Below are positions 23,527 through 31,448 of a DNA stretch of 32,974 nucleotides, in pieces. The number at the start of each line of letters is the position of its first letter. Position 1 is the first letter of the stretch. Under the pieces are notes generated by a model. It was not told the DNA's origin, made no database searches, and was given only the letters and a program-made list of their open reading frames with translations. The stretch is from a bacterium (lineage in GTDB: Bacteria > Bacteroidota > Ignavibacteria > Kapaibacteriales > UBA2268), in NCBI GenBank assembly GCA_030426865.1, contig JAUHXN010000001.1:1-32974 (forward strand), in the 5' to 3' direction. The position numbers and the translations under genes were made by a program.

Positions 23527-25215
23527 TTATTGTACCCAATTGTGATATACCCAAGTCACCCAATAGTCATAATTATAATACGGCTCATACTCGAAAACCT
23601 GTGGCTCTGTTATCTGTTCGAGAGTACCGTCGTAGTAATTCCAAATATATAACCGCTTTGCTGTGAAATGCTCCGCTCTATTGTAGAAGAAATTCTTGTC
23701 TATTTTCTTAGCTTCTTCTTCTAATCCGTAACCTTGATATAAAAACTCACCGTCCCAATATATTTGGTAATGTTCGCCACTAACGGGATGTACTACTCCC
23801 CTTCCCACTACAAATTTAGCATCTGTAGCTCTGACTAATTCATCGCCTTCGTAGAATGATTTACCGTATCGCATCTGATTTTTGATAGACCACGGTGCAT
23901 CGAATTGTGAAATCCTCTGATGGCGGAATGGTGCTACTATCACGACCATATCATTTGTATCTAAGTGAGCAACTTGCTCCGCTGGGAATTTCATTATCAC
24001 ATCTTTTTGTTCACTCTCAGCTTCTATCCAATCGAATTTATTCACTAATAATGCAGCAAAAGAAAGAGTGAATAATGTAAAAGCTATTCTGGTTTTCATA
24101 GCTCTGCTAATGCTATTAAGCTGTGCTATTTTGGCTGCGATTATCACTACGATTAGAGGTATATAGAACGAGGCTACGAACATAGTCCTACTCCGAGAAC
24201 CCATGCCCCACATAGTATAGCCAGCAGCAGAGTACAAGAAAAAACCAGCGAAAATACCAGATGCTAATAGTAGTAATATCTTAAATTTCTTAGTGCGGAA
24301 TAGCGGTTTTAATCCACCAGCGTTTCTCTTCAGCTTTATAATAAAATAGATTATAGTAGGAACAAATACCGCCAAAGCTAATAATTCAAAAACCCCGAAG
24401 CTAGCTATTAGCACATAAGGGAATGATACTATGTTGACTACCAACGTTTGCAAGAAATATGGGTTAATAACTTTGTTAATAACTGCGTCGAATATAGAAG
24501 GTGCTATTCTATTCCAAATGACTGTCATTGCTACTATCACTGAGAGTATTATGAAATGGTTTATGAGTACTTTTTTGTCAATTCCTTTCTCTTTGATAAA
24601 TAGCCAAGCTATAGCAATGAATATGAAATACTGGAAGAAAAAGCTCTCATAAGTTAGCACCGAAAGCAAATAGAATAACCCCACCTTCGCAAAGCTATGC
24701 TTTCCTAATCGGAGCCCACGAAAAAGATAGTAAAGTGATAGTGAAAAGAAGATAAAAGATATTAGATTAATAGAGCTAGAAAACCACGCAGTTACTCCCA
24801 AAGTCCAAGGGGAAACCAGCCAGATGAGCGCCGTAAGAGCTGCAACCATACTCGCCTTTCGAATAGATAGAAACTCAAAGAACTCCCTTGTAAATAAGTA
24901 GTATGAGTACAAAGCAGCGAGTATCCAACTGAGCATAAATGTATGCACAAGCGCAATATTATGCCCACAAATAGAGTTCACCAAATAGAACATAATGCCT
25001 GACATTGGCCTATTGGCATATACGGTCATAAAGTGGGTCAATCTATCGAGCGAGAACGGAGCTGATATATTCGGTGTTTCGGTGAAATAGCTAATCAGAA
25101 ATACCCAATCATCTGAATACATACCGGCGAAAAATGGCTGCCAAATATATATAAACACGAAGAAGACAATTACTATCGAAAATGGATGATTTTCTATATA
25201 TGATTTAATATTCAA
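23527..25215 (-). CDS. GT-C-like polytopic membrane protein
   Basis: A 562-residue protein with about 11-12 hydrophobic segments up to residue 400, then a soluble C-terminal domain of about 160 residues rich in Tyr and Trp. The first extracytoplasmic loop carries GMYSDDWVF. An acidic pair in this loop is typical of GT-C glycosyltransferases of the PMT/ArnT kind, which use lipid-linked sugars. A role in glycosylating surface proteins or polysaccharide is possible but unproven. The best start is TTG at 25215. The frame is open upstream only to a TAA with no ATG, and the first internal ATG (residue 31) would delete the first membrane helix. It probably forms an operon with the cupin gene. Confidence 0.72.
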   Translation of the reverse strand: MNIKSYIENHPFSIVIVFFVFIYIWQPFFAGMYSDDWVFLISYFTETPNISAPFSLDRLTHFMTVYANRPMSGIMFYLVNSICGHNIALVHTFMLSWILAALYSYYLFTREFFEFLSIRKASMVAALTALIWLVSPWTLGVTAWFSSSINLISFIFFSLSLYYLFRGLRLGKHSFAKVGLFYLLSVLTYESFFFQYFIFIAIAWLFIKEKGIDKKVLINHFIILSVIVAMTVIWNRIAPSIFDAVINKVINPYFLQTLVVNIVSFPYVLIASFGVFELLALAVFVPTIIYFIIKLKRNAGGLKPLFRTKKFKILLLLASGIFAGFFLYSAAGYTMWGMGSRSRTMFVASFYIPLIVVIIAAKIAQLNSISRAMKTRIAFTLFTLSFAALLVNKFDWIEAESEQKDVIMKFPAEQVAHLDTNDMVVIVAPFRHQRISQFDAPWSIKNQMRYGKSFYEGDELVRATDAKFVVGRGVVHPVSGEHYQIYWDGEFLYQGYGLEEEAKKIDKNFFYNRAEHFTAKRLYIWNYYDGTLEQITEPQVFEYEPYYNYDYWVTWVYHNWVQ

Positions 25216-25406
25216 ATAAGTAGATCTTAGCTTGTTGGTATCAAAAAAAGCAATTTAATCAATAGTTCGCAAATAGGAGCCAAGGTGTAGATTAGTATAA
25301 TTGATAAGGGATGTGTAACTTTCTTTATCCTTATGTGTTTATTGTTCTATATGTCTTTTAAATTGCAATGAAAATAGCAGTATTACTAATTTTTTGAGGA
25401 TTTTTT

Positions 25407-26156
25407 ATGAAACGGGTTCTACTATTTCCACTTTTGTTGCTGTTTGCATTTACAGCCTATTCTTACTCACCACCTGACTCATGTTTAAAAATCTATGATA
25501 TACCAGAGGATGAAACATTTGAAAATCCTTATAATGTCCGAGTAGATAGTTGCAACGGCTCAGGTACATTTGGTGAGTTTTATGCTAAAGGTTATTTTTC
25601 TGTTAAATTTGACTACAATATTATACCAAGATCAGGATTATTTCCTGAGGATACTTTAATTGAGTATGGTATAGGTGATATTGATACAATTTATAATGAT
25701 GCAATAATTGAATTCCAAAATCTTGAGACTCAGTATGGTTCTTTTAAATTCATAGAAGAAAAACCTCACCTCCCTGACACTACTACTTTACTTTCTAGAA
25801 AATTATCTATTAACTTTGATAATTTTGTTAATATAGATTCTGCTGACAATTCAATCGACAATATTAATATTGTTTCGTCAGTTGGATTTGCACACTGGTT
25901 TAGAGTTCTTTCAAACATTGAAACTGAAGACCATAACCTTAGCATCTACCCAAATCCAGCGAAGGAAGAAATAAACATAAACTACGACAAGATGATTAAT
26001 TCAATAGAAATACTTGACCTAAATGGAAAGGAAATATTATCAAATAAAGACCTAGCTCCTCAGATGGAACAGAGTATTAAAATAGATTATTTGAATGCGG
26101 GTACTTACTTCATCAGGATAAATGATAACGTATATAAGCGATTTGTTAAAGAGTAA
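25407..26156 (+). CDS. Small T9SS-secreted protein
   Basis: A 249-residue protein with a signal peptide (about 1-20, MKRVLLFPLLLLFAFTAYSY), a beta-rich region of about 155 residues with two cysteines (DSCLKIYD, DSCNGSGTFG) and no recognised family, and a T9SS type A sorting domain (LSIYPNPAKEEININY, then IEILDLNGKEIL, GTYFIRIND and KRFVKE). GAGGA eight bases before the ATG is a plausible ribosome binding site. It is the first gene of a run with two lipoprotein genes, with 12 bp to the next. Confidence 0.78.
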   Translation: MKRVLLFPLLLLFAFTAYSYSPPDSCLKIYDIPEDETFENPYNVRVDSCNGSGTFGEFYAKGYFSVKFDYNIIPRSGLFPEDTLIEYGIGDIDTIYNDAIIEFQNLETQYGSFKFIEEKPHLPDTTTLLSRKLSINFDNFVNIDSADNSIDNINIVSSVGFAHWFRVLSNIETEDHNLSIYPNPAKEEININYDKMINSIEILDLNGKEILSNKDLAPQMEQSIKIDYLNAGTYFIRINDNVYKRFVKE

Positions 26157-26168
26157 CCAGAGGAAACT

Positions 26169-26720
26169 ATGAAAAAAATATTACTAATCTTAGCACTTAT
26201 TGCTTTCTGGGGATGCGATGAAAACACTCCCACTAAAAACGAAGTTAAAGAAAATCTTGATAAAAAATACACATTAGAAGAACTCGAAAGTGACCCCAAT
26301 TGGGTGGAGATAACTGATATTGATACTTTAGATATACCATGTATCTGGTATGATTTATATGAAATGGGTAAACTGATAAGGACTGATGCCGAATTTAAAA
26401 ATTTGTATAATGAGTCCAAAGCTTTAACTAAACATTCTGAATTACCATGTGAAAACGATACTAATTATATGGATGTGGATTATTCCAATAGGGGTTTAAT
26501 ACTATTCGAGTTTGGTCCAATTGGGGGTAGTCCATTGTTCAAAAGGAAAATTTTTAAAAATTCGAATTTGAATCAATTTAGGTATGTACTTGAAATAACC
26601 ATTAGAAGTGCATCAAAAGTAGGTTATAATTTTACAGAAGCGATCTCTTTACCTAAAATTTCTAAGGATACGGAGATGATATTTGACACATTAAGAAATT
26701 ATGGTGAGTGGATAGAATGA
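26169..26720 (+). CDS. Hypothetical lipoprotein, paralogue A
   Basis: A 183-residue protein. Lipoprotein signal MKKILLILALIAFWGC (Cys16), then acidic DEN. About residues 36-75 carry YTLEELESDPNWVEITDIDT and a C-W-YDLYEMG block. That block is nearly identical in the next gene, and the C-terminal halves differ more. No known family. A ribosome binding site AGAGGAA precedes the ATG. The stop TGA overlaps the ATG of the next gene. Confidence 0.72.
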   Translation: MKKILLILALIAFWGCDENTPTKNEVKENLDKKYTLEELESDPNWVEITDIDTLDIPCIWYDLYEMGKLIRTDAEFKNLYNESKALTKHSELPCENDTNYMDVDYSNRGLILFEFGPIGGSPLFKRKIFKNSNLNQFRYVLEITIRSASKVGYNFTEAISLPKISKDTEMIFDTLRNYGEWIE

Positions 26721-27274
26721 AAAACCTAATACTAATCCTAGCACTTATTGCTTTCTTGGGGTGCGATGAGAACGTATCTACAGTTAATATATATCAAGAA
26801 TATATTGATAAAGAATACACAATAGAAGAACTCGAAAGTGACCCAAATTGGGTTGAGATAACCGATATTGATACCATAAAATCTCCTTGCATTGATTGGG
26901 AACTTTATGAAATGGGCAGGGTATTTAGAGATAGAGAGAGTTTGGAGAAATTAGTTCTTTTATACGACACTACAAGTGTTTTCTACAAGAATGATTTATG
27001 TGAGAAAAATATAGACTTGTATAACATTGACTATAATAAAAGCGATGTTATTCTTTTCAATTGTGGTATTGGAGGAGGTCAGCCTATCACTATTCGCAGA
27101 ATATTTAGAAACGATAAATACAAAGTAATCTATTATTACCTCAGTGTAGAACCAACATCAGGAACTTTTGAATATATAGTATATGGCGATGCTATTGTAA
27201 TTGATAAGATTCCATCAAACTACACATTTGTGTCTGATACTGTCTTCATTTATGATCGAATTATGACCGAGTAA
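26717..27274 (+). CDS. Hypothetical lipoprotein, paralogue B
   Basis: A 185-residue paralogue of the preceding lipoprotein, with signal MKNLILILALIAFLGC, then DEN, and the block YTIEELESDPNWVEITDIDT followed by C-DWELYEMG. The C-terminal half has diverged, but both end in a similar beta pattern (ILFNCGIGGGQP here, ILFEFGPIGGSP in A). The ATG at 26717 overlaps the upstream TGA as ATGA, so translation is coupled; a GTG at 26708 is in frame but adds only three residues. It is convergent with the hydroxylase gene, 7 bp apart. Function unknown. Confidence 0.72.
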   Translation: MKNLILILALIAFLGCDENVSTVNIYQEYIDKEYTIEELESDPNWVEITDIDTIKSPCIDWELYEMGRVFRDRESLEKLVLLYDTTSVFYKNDLCEKNIDLYNIDYNKSDVILFNCGIGGGQPITIRRIFRNDKYKVIYYYLSVEPTSGTFEYIVYGDAIVIDKIPSNYTFVSDTVFIYDRIMTE

Positions 27275-27281
27275 GAAAGTC

Positions 27282-27896
27282 TCACTTCCCTCTAGTTCGG
27301 AATATAATATCCCAGAGTGGTGAGCTAACTCCGTAGCCCTCGTGTGGCTCTACGTAGTGGTGCTTCATGTGGTGTAGTTTTATCTTCTTGAAAATACTAC
27401 TTTTGAAAGAGAAATGATGCATAGCATAATGCCCAATATCATATACCAAATAACCTAGCAAGAAACCTGCGAAATAAGGGTATAAGCTTGGTACAGGTAT
27501 CAATAAATAAAAGAAAAGGAAAAATGCACTAGCAAATATTAAGCTCAGACCCGGTGGTAGTACTAGTCTTTTAGCGTCCTGAGGATAATCGTGGTGTACT
27601 CCGTGCATCAGCCAATGGAAACGTTTCCCCCAATCGGTCTTCGGTTCATAGTGGAAGACAAATCTATGCATAAAATACTCTGCAAATGTCCAAACAAATA
27701 AACCGAGCAGAAACATAAGTACAGATGAACCTAAGCTCAAATCATTGCTAAACCCTAAGTACAGAAAGTATGAGATAATAGGTACGTAAACAAAAATTGG
27801 CAATGTCCAGTGCGTTTTAGACAATGCTTCGATTATGTCCCATTTGAACATTCGTACCGATTCGTTCTTATTTGATATGAAGTGTTTCTCTTTCAT
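27282..27896 (-). CDS. Fatty acid hydroxylase / sterol desaturase superfamily
   Basis: A 204-residue integral membrane di-iron enzyme. Four membrane segments are interleaved with the histidine boxes of the superfamily: HRFVFH, HGVHH, HYAMHH and HHMKHH, with WTFAEYFMHR before the first. The order and spacing match fatty acid 2-hydroxylases that hydroxylate the acyl chain of ceramide; carotenoid hydroxylases are the main alternative. The serine palmitoyltransferase gene 3.5 kb away supports a sphingolipid role. It lies 78 bp downstream of the MoxR gene on the same strand. Confidence 0.85.
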   Translation of the reverse strand: MKEKHFISNKNESVRMFKWDIIEALSKTHWTLPIFVYVPIISYFLYLGFSNDLSLGSSVLMFLLGLFVWTFAEYFMHRFVFHYEPKTDWGKRFHWLMHGVHHDYPQDAKRLVLPPGLSLIFASAFFLFFYLLIPVPSLYPYFAGFLLGYLVYDIGHYAMHHFSFKSSIFKKIKLHHMKHHYVEPHEGYGVSSPLWDIIFRTRGK

Positions 27897-27974
27897 TGCC
27901 TACTAAGCCGTACTAACAGAGTAATTGTTGCAATCTAATAAATTTTGAAATTTAGTTCAAATGCTATTTCTAGA

Positions 27975-28946
27975 TTACTTTATCAATTCGTTTATTATTT
28001 TTACTGAATCTATACCTTCAGCTTCAGCGTTGAAGTTTGTTACTATTCTGTGTTGAAGTACAGATACAGCTACTTCTTTTACGTCAGCTATTTCTGGGGA
28101 AGAGTTACCTTTTATACCAGCTCTTGATTTGGCACCAAGTACTAAGTATTGACTAGCACGCGGTCCAGCACCATAGCTAATGTATTTCTTAACTAATTCG
28201 GAATCAGTATAATCTGGTCGAGTACTTCGCACTAGATTTACAGCATACTCTACTACATTGTCCGCGACAGGAATACGACGTATTAGGTTTTGGAATTCGA
28301 TAATCTTGTCTGCGCCTATCACCTGATTGATAACAGCTTTAGTCTCAATAGTAGTAGATTTTACGATCTCTACTTCTTCTTTTAGAGAAGGGTAATCAAG
28401 CTTTATGTTAAACATAAATCTGTCTAATTGTGCTTCCGGTAGTGGGTAAGTCCCCTCTTGCTCTATCGGGTTTTGAGTAGCTAAAACGAAAAATGGCTCT
28501 TGCAAGCTCAGAGTTTTCCCTGCTGCCGTTACCTCATGCTCTTGCATGGCTTCTAGCAGAGCGGCCTGAGTTTTAGGAGGAGTTCTGTTTATCTCATCGG
28601 CTAATACGATATTCGAGAATATAGGCCCTTTTACGAATCTGAAAGTTTTCTTTCCAGTTGACAAATCATCTTCTATCACCTCAGTACCAGTAATATCACC
28701 AGGCATTAGGTCTGGAGTAAATTGGATACGTGAGAAATCTAAGTGTAATGATTCGGCTAGTGTACGGATAAGCAATGTTTTCGCTAATCCCGGTACGCCT
28801 ACCAAAAGACAATTACCTTTAGCAAATAGTGATATTAGTAGCTCTTCGACTACTTTATCTTGACCAATAATTACTTTCGCAACTTCACTTTTTACTTTAT
28901 TTATCGATTCTGAAAGCTCTTTTAGAAGCTCGATATCATTTGCCAT
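27975..28946 (-). CDS. MoxR-family AAA+ ATPase
   Basis: A 323-residue ATPase of the MoxR/RavA branch. Walker A is GVPGLAKT with IRTLAESL after it, Walker B is IVLADEINRTPPKTQ, sensor 1 is FVLATQNPIEQEGTYPLPEA, and the arginine region is AQLDRFMF. The C-terminal lid ends in RAxRxGIKG-like AKSRAGIKGNS and VLQHRIVTNF. MoxR proteins act as chaperones or assembly factors with von Willebrand A or DUF58 partners, usually encoded directly downstream. No such partner is found here: the next gene is the hydroxylase. It is 45 bp downstream of the M16 gene, probably in one transcription unit with M16 and Nudix. Confidence 0.93.
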   Translation of the reverse strand: MANDIELLKELSESINKVKSEVAKVIIGQDKVVEELLISLFAKGNCLLVGVPGLAKTLLIRTLAESLHLDFSRIQFTPDLMPGDITGTEVIEDDLSTGKKTFRFVKGPIFSNIVLADEINRTPPKTQAALLEAMQEHEVTAAGKTLSLQEPFFVLATQNPIEQEGTYPLPEAQLDRFMFNIKLDYPSLKEEVEIVKSTTIETKAVINQVIGADKIIEFQNLIRRIPVADNVVEYAVNLVRSTRPDYTDSELVKKYISYGAGPRASQYLVLGAKSRAGIKGNSSPEIADVKEVAVSVLQHRIVTNFNAEAEGIDSVKIINELIK

Positions 28947-28991
28947 ATTCTTTATCTGATTATCATATTAAAATACATATTACGAATGGTA

Positions 28992-30386
28992 TTAGTTATT
29001 GTTTTCGTAACGTCCTAAAATCTTACCTTCTTTGTCCAATATATCGTATCTATCGAAGTATCCATCGAATTGATCGACTAGCTTTTTCTCGTTCCCAGCT
29101 ATTGCTATAGATAGCCCTTCGGGTTTGAATAGGTCTATCTGAGTGCTGAATAATTCGTCGCTTCTTATATTTTTTATTTTTCTATAAAATTGATTGTAAT
29201 AGTCATCATCCAAATCATTGAGAGCTATCGTAGTCAGCATTTTTGAGATTTGCTTGTGGCTCTCTGCACTACGAAGAAAACTGCCTAAGTAATAATTCTT
29301 TGCTCTTTGAAGCTCATCCTCTTCTAGCATCTCATTCGATATTTTTGACATCTCTTCTAATATATCGCTAACTACTTCTCTAGTTTTATCTAGATTAACG
29401 GAAGTCGAAACCCCCAATAGACCCGTATGAACAGCCGAACTAATAGAGGAATGTACTCCATAAGTCAATCCCTTTTGTTCACGGATCAAGTGATTCAATC
29501 TAGAAAGAAAATAGCCACCAAATATAACATTGATTAAGCTGAGCCCAGCATAGTTCTCGTGTTTGATATTTATAGTGGGTTTACCAACGCTGATAACGGA
29601 TTGCGAACTTGAGTTGAAGTTTACTATAACCAGTTTGTTTTGTTCACGTACGAGTATATTGTCAACTTCTTCATTGTCTATATCATCTGCCATTTGATTG
29701 ACTAACTGATTAGCATACTTCAGTGCTGTTTCTTCACGCATATTGCCAGTTGCAACTATCGAGATTTTAGAACCATAAATATACGATTCCCAACAGTTTT
29801 TTATATTTCTACGTGTGAATTCCTCTATTTCATCACTATATCCGTATTCGGGATTACCATAGGGGTGCTCACGGAAAAGCGACGCCATCATAGCAGTAGT
29901 GCTTAGGTAGTTGGAGTCAGCTTCTTCCTGTTCTTTTGCAGATTTGAATTTTCTGATTGTTTTATCAATTTCCAGTTCATCAAACTTTGGATTGAATAAA
30001 GCATCTTTAAGCAATTCAAAAGCTGTGTCGAACACTTCTTTTAAGCAATCTAATTTACAGACAGCATAATCTTTGCTTTCAGTAAAGTTAAGCGATGCTC
30101 CTAGATAATCTAGTTCTGTTGCGAAATCGAGTGCAGTTTTGCTTTCAGTACCTGCAGAAAGTAACTCGAACATAATTTTAGAGATTCCAGAGTATTCTTC
30201 TTCAGAGGTTCCTTTGTGAAATATAATCTTGAAAGAGACTAAAGGATGATTATTGCTATAAAAATGCAACAACTGTGAGTCATTGATAATATTAATTCTC
30301 TTCGTATCAGGAGCTAAAAAAGCAGGAATGTCAGTACTAGCAGGCGGTACAGACCAATCAATTGTTTTATTATTTAAGTCATTCAT
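28992..30386 (-). CDS. M16-family peptidase homologue without catalytic motif
   Basis: A 464-residue protein with the two-domain M16 (pitrilysin/processing peptidase) architecture. The zinc motif HxxEH that should lie in GxxHxxEHxxxxGT is replaced: residues 67-80 read GISKIMFELLSAGT, with Lys70, Phe73 and Glu74 in place of His, Glu and His. The second-domain pair survives in REQKGLTYGVHSS (Arg and Tyr). It is thus the non-catalytic type, which normally pairs with a catalytic partner, as in M16B heterodimers. That partner is not in the window. No signal peptide is visible. It lies 11 bp downstream of the Nudix gene. Confidence 0.87.
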   Translation of the reverse strand: MNDLNNKTIDWSVPPASTDIPAFLAPDTKRINIINDSQLLHFYSNNHPLVSFKIIFHKGTSEEEYSGISKIMFELLSAGTESKTALDFATELDYLGASLNFTESKDYAVCKLDCLKEVFDTAFELLKDALFNPKFDELEIDKTIRKFKSAKEQEEADSNYLSTTAMMASLFREHPYGNPEYGYSDEIEEFTRRNIKNCWESYIYGSKISIVATGNMREETALKYANQLVNQMADDIDNEEVDNILVREQNKLVIVNFNSSSQSVISVGKPTINIKHENYAGLSLINVIFGGYFLSRLNHLIREQKGLTYGVHSSISSAVHTGLLGVSTSVNLDKTREVVSDILEEMSKISNEMLEEDELQRAKNYYLGSFLRSAESHKQISKMLTTIALNDLDDDYYNQFYRKIKNIRSDELFSTQIDLFKPEGLSIAIAGNEKKLVDQFDGYFDRYDILDKEGKILGRYENNN

Positions 30387-30397
30387 AGTCGCACAAA

Positions 30398-31039
30398 TTA
30401 CGAATTATTTTCCCTAAACTCATTAACTAAATAAATAAATTCGCTCATAACTATTGCTGTGGCTCCCCATAGTGGTACGCTGTGGTGCACATCCCAATAT
30501 GGATATGCGAATGGTTTACCATTATAAACAGTGTTCTTAGTTTTCAATTTTTCATCACTTAAGAAGCTCTCCAAGGGTACATAGAACGCTTCTTCAACTT
30601 CATCGGGGTTTAATAGCAAATCTATATTACTAGGTATTTTGCCAATTATGGGTTGGATTATATTATTAGAAGGGGGTACATATAGTCCGGACATTCGCCC
30701 CATGAGCTGGATTTTACTACTGCTTATGCCTACTTCTTCTTCAGTTTCTCGAAGAGCCGTTTGCTCATAGGTCTCGCCTTCATCTGCTCTACCACCGGGG
30801 AAAGAGATTTGTCCGCTATGTTTGCGTAACTTGCTACTTCTTAGTGTGAACAAAAGTTCCATTTGTTCGTTTATGAGTAGGAGAACTGCGCTTTTTTTTG
30901 CGTCAGTTCTTGGTATATTATTATTTAATCGCTCCAAATCTCCGAATGGTGCCATTTTGATGTGAGCCTTCGCTCCCGGCAAATCAGCTTTGAGTCGGTT
31001 ATTCAAGAAATCGAAAAATTTTATTTGATCAGTTATCAT
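30398..31039 (-). CDS. Nudix hydrolase, CoA pyrophosphatase type (NudL)
   Basis: A 213-residue Nudix enzyme. The Nudix box is GGRADEGETYEQTALRETEE followed by EVGI. Just before it stands RSSKLRKHSGQISFPGG, the extra signature (LLTxRSxxLRxHxGQxxFPGG) of the NudL/PCD1 subfamily, which cleaves CoA and its derivatives to 3'-phospho-AMP and 4'-phosphopantetheine. The C-terminal part has the subfamily PYWDVHHSVPLWGATA. The frame reaches 31096, but the ATG at 31039 is the likely start because the upstream extension runs into the divergent MGMT-like gene. Confidence 0.9.
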   Translation of the reverse strand: MITDQIKFFDFLNNRLKADLPGAKAHIKMAPFGDLERLNNNIPRTDAKKSAVLLLINEQMELLFTLRSSKLRKHSGQISFPGGRADEGETYEQTALRETEEEVGISSSKIQLMGRMSGLYVPPSNNIIQPIIGKIPSNIDLLLNPDEVEEAFYVPLESFLSDEKLKTKNTVYNGKPFAYPYWDVHHSVPLWGATAIVMSEFIYLVNEFRENNS

Positions 31040-31043
31040 AATT

Positions 31044-31358
31044 ATGTCTGTAAACGAAAATATATTTGAATTAGTGAAGCATATACCAATTGGCAAAGTA
31101 ACAACTTATGGTGCAATTGCCAAAGCGATTGGATTGCAATCATCTGCAAGATATGTAGGATGGGCACTCAATAGTACCAAATTGTCAGGTGAAATACCTG
31201 CACATAGAGTTGTAAATAGGTTGGGTGAGCTGACAGGAAAAATGCACTTCCCAACTCCTACCTATATGCGAGAGTTACTAGAATCGGAAGGGATAGAGTT
31301 TATAAATGATAATGTAAATATGAAAAAGCATTTATGGATTCCACCATTAATTAATTAG
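31044..31358 (+). CDS. Alkyltransferase-like protein (ATL, MGMT family)
   Basis: A 104-residue protein with the DNA-binding domain of O6-alkylguanine-DNA methyltransferases: IPIGKVTTYGAIAKAIG, then SARYVGWALNS and PAHRVVN. The acceptor cysteine of the PCHR motif is replaced by alanine (IPAHRV), so it cannot take up alkyl groups. ATL proteins (usually PWHR, also PAHR) bind alkylated guanine and hand the lesion to nucleotide excision repair. The Arg finger, here in SSARYVG, is kept. Only 4 bp separate its ATG from that of the divergent Nudix gene. Confidence 0.9.
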   Translation: MSVNENIFELVKHIPIGKVTTYGAIAKAIGLQSSARYVGWALNSTKLSGEIPAHRVVNRLGELTGKMHFPTPTYMRELLESEGIEFINDNVNMKKHLWIPPLIN

Positions 31359-31376
31359 GTGTGAATATCTTATGTT

Positions 31377-31407
31377 TTTTCTGTGAACTATTATTTGATT
31401 ATATTTG
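31377..31407 (+). promoter_or_regulatory. Possible Bacteroidota-type promoter for SPT
   Basis: TATATTTG at 31400-31407 matches TAnnTTTG. TTTT at 31377-31380 is one base off TTTG at a 19-base spacing. It lies 41 bp upstream of the GTG start at 31449. Confidence 0.35.
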
Positions 31408-31448
31408 TTTTTTAAAATTGAAACAGAAGATTAGGAAAAGAGGTAAAA

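Noticed and set aside
26105..26419. Minus-strand ORF of 104 codons over the first lipoprotein gene
   Set aside because: Covers a lipoprotein whose frame is conserved in the next gene; no domain of its own.
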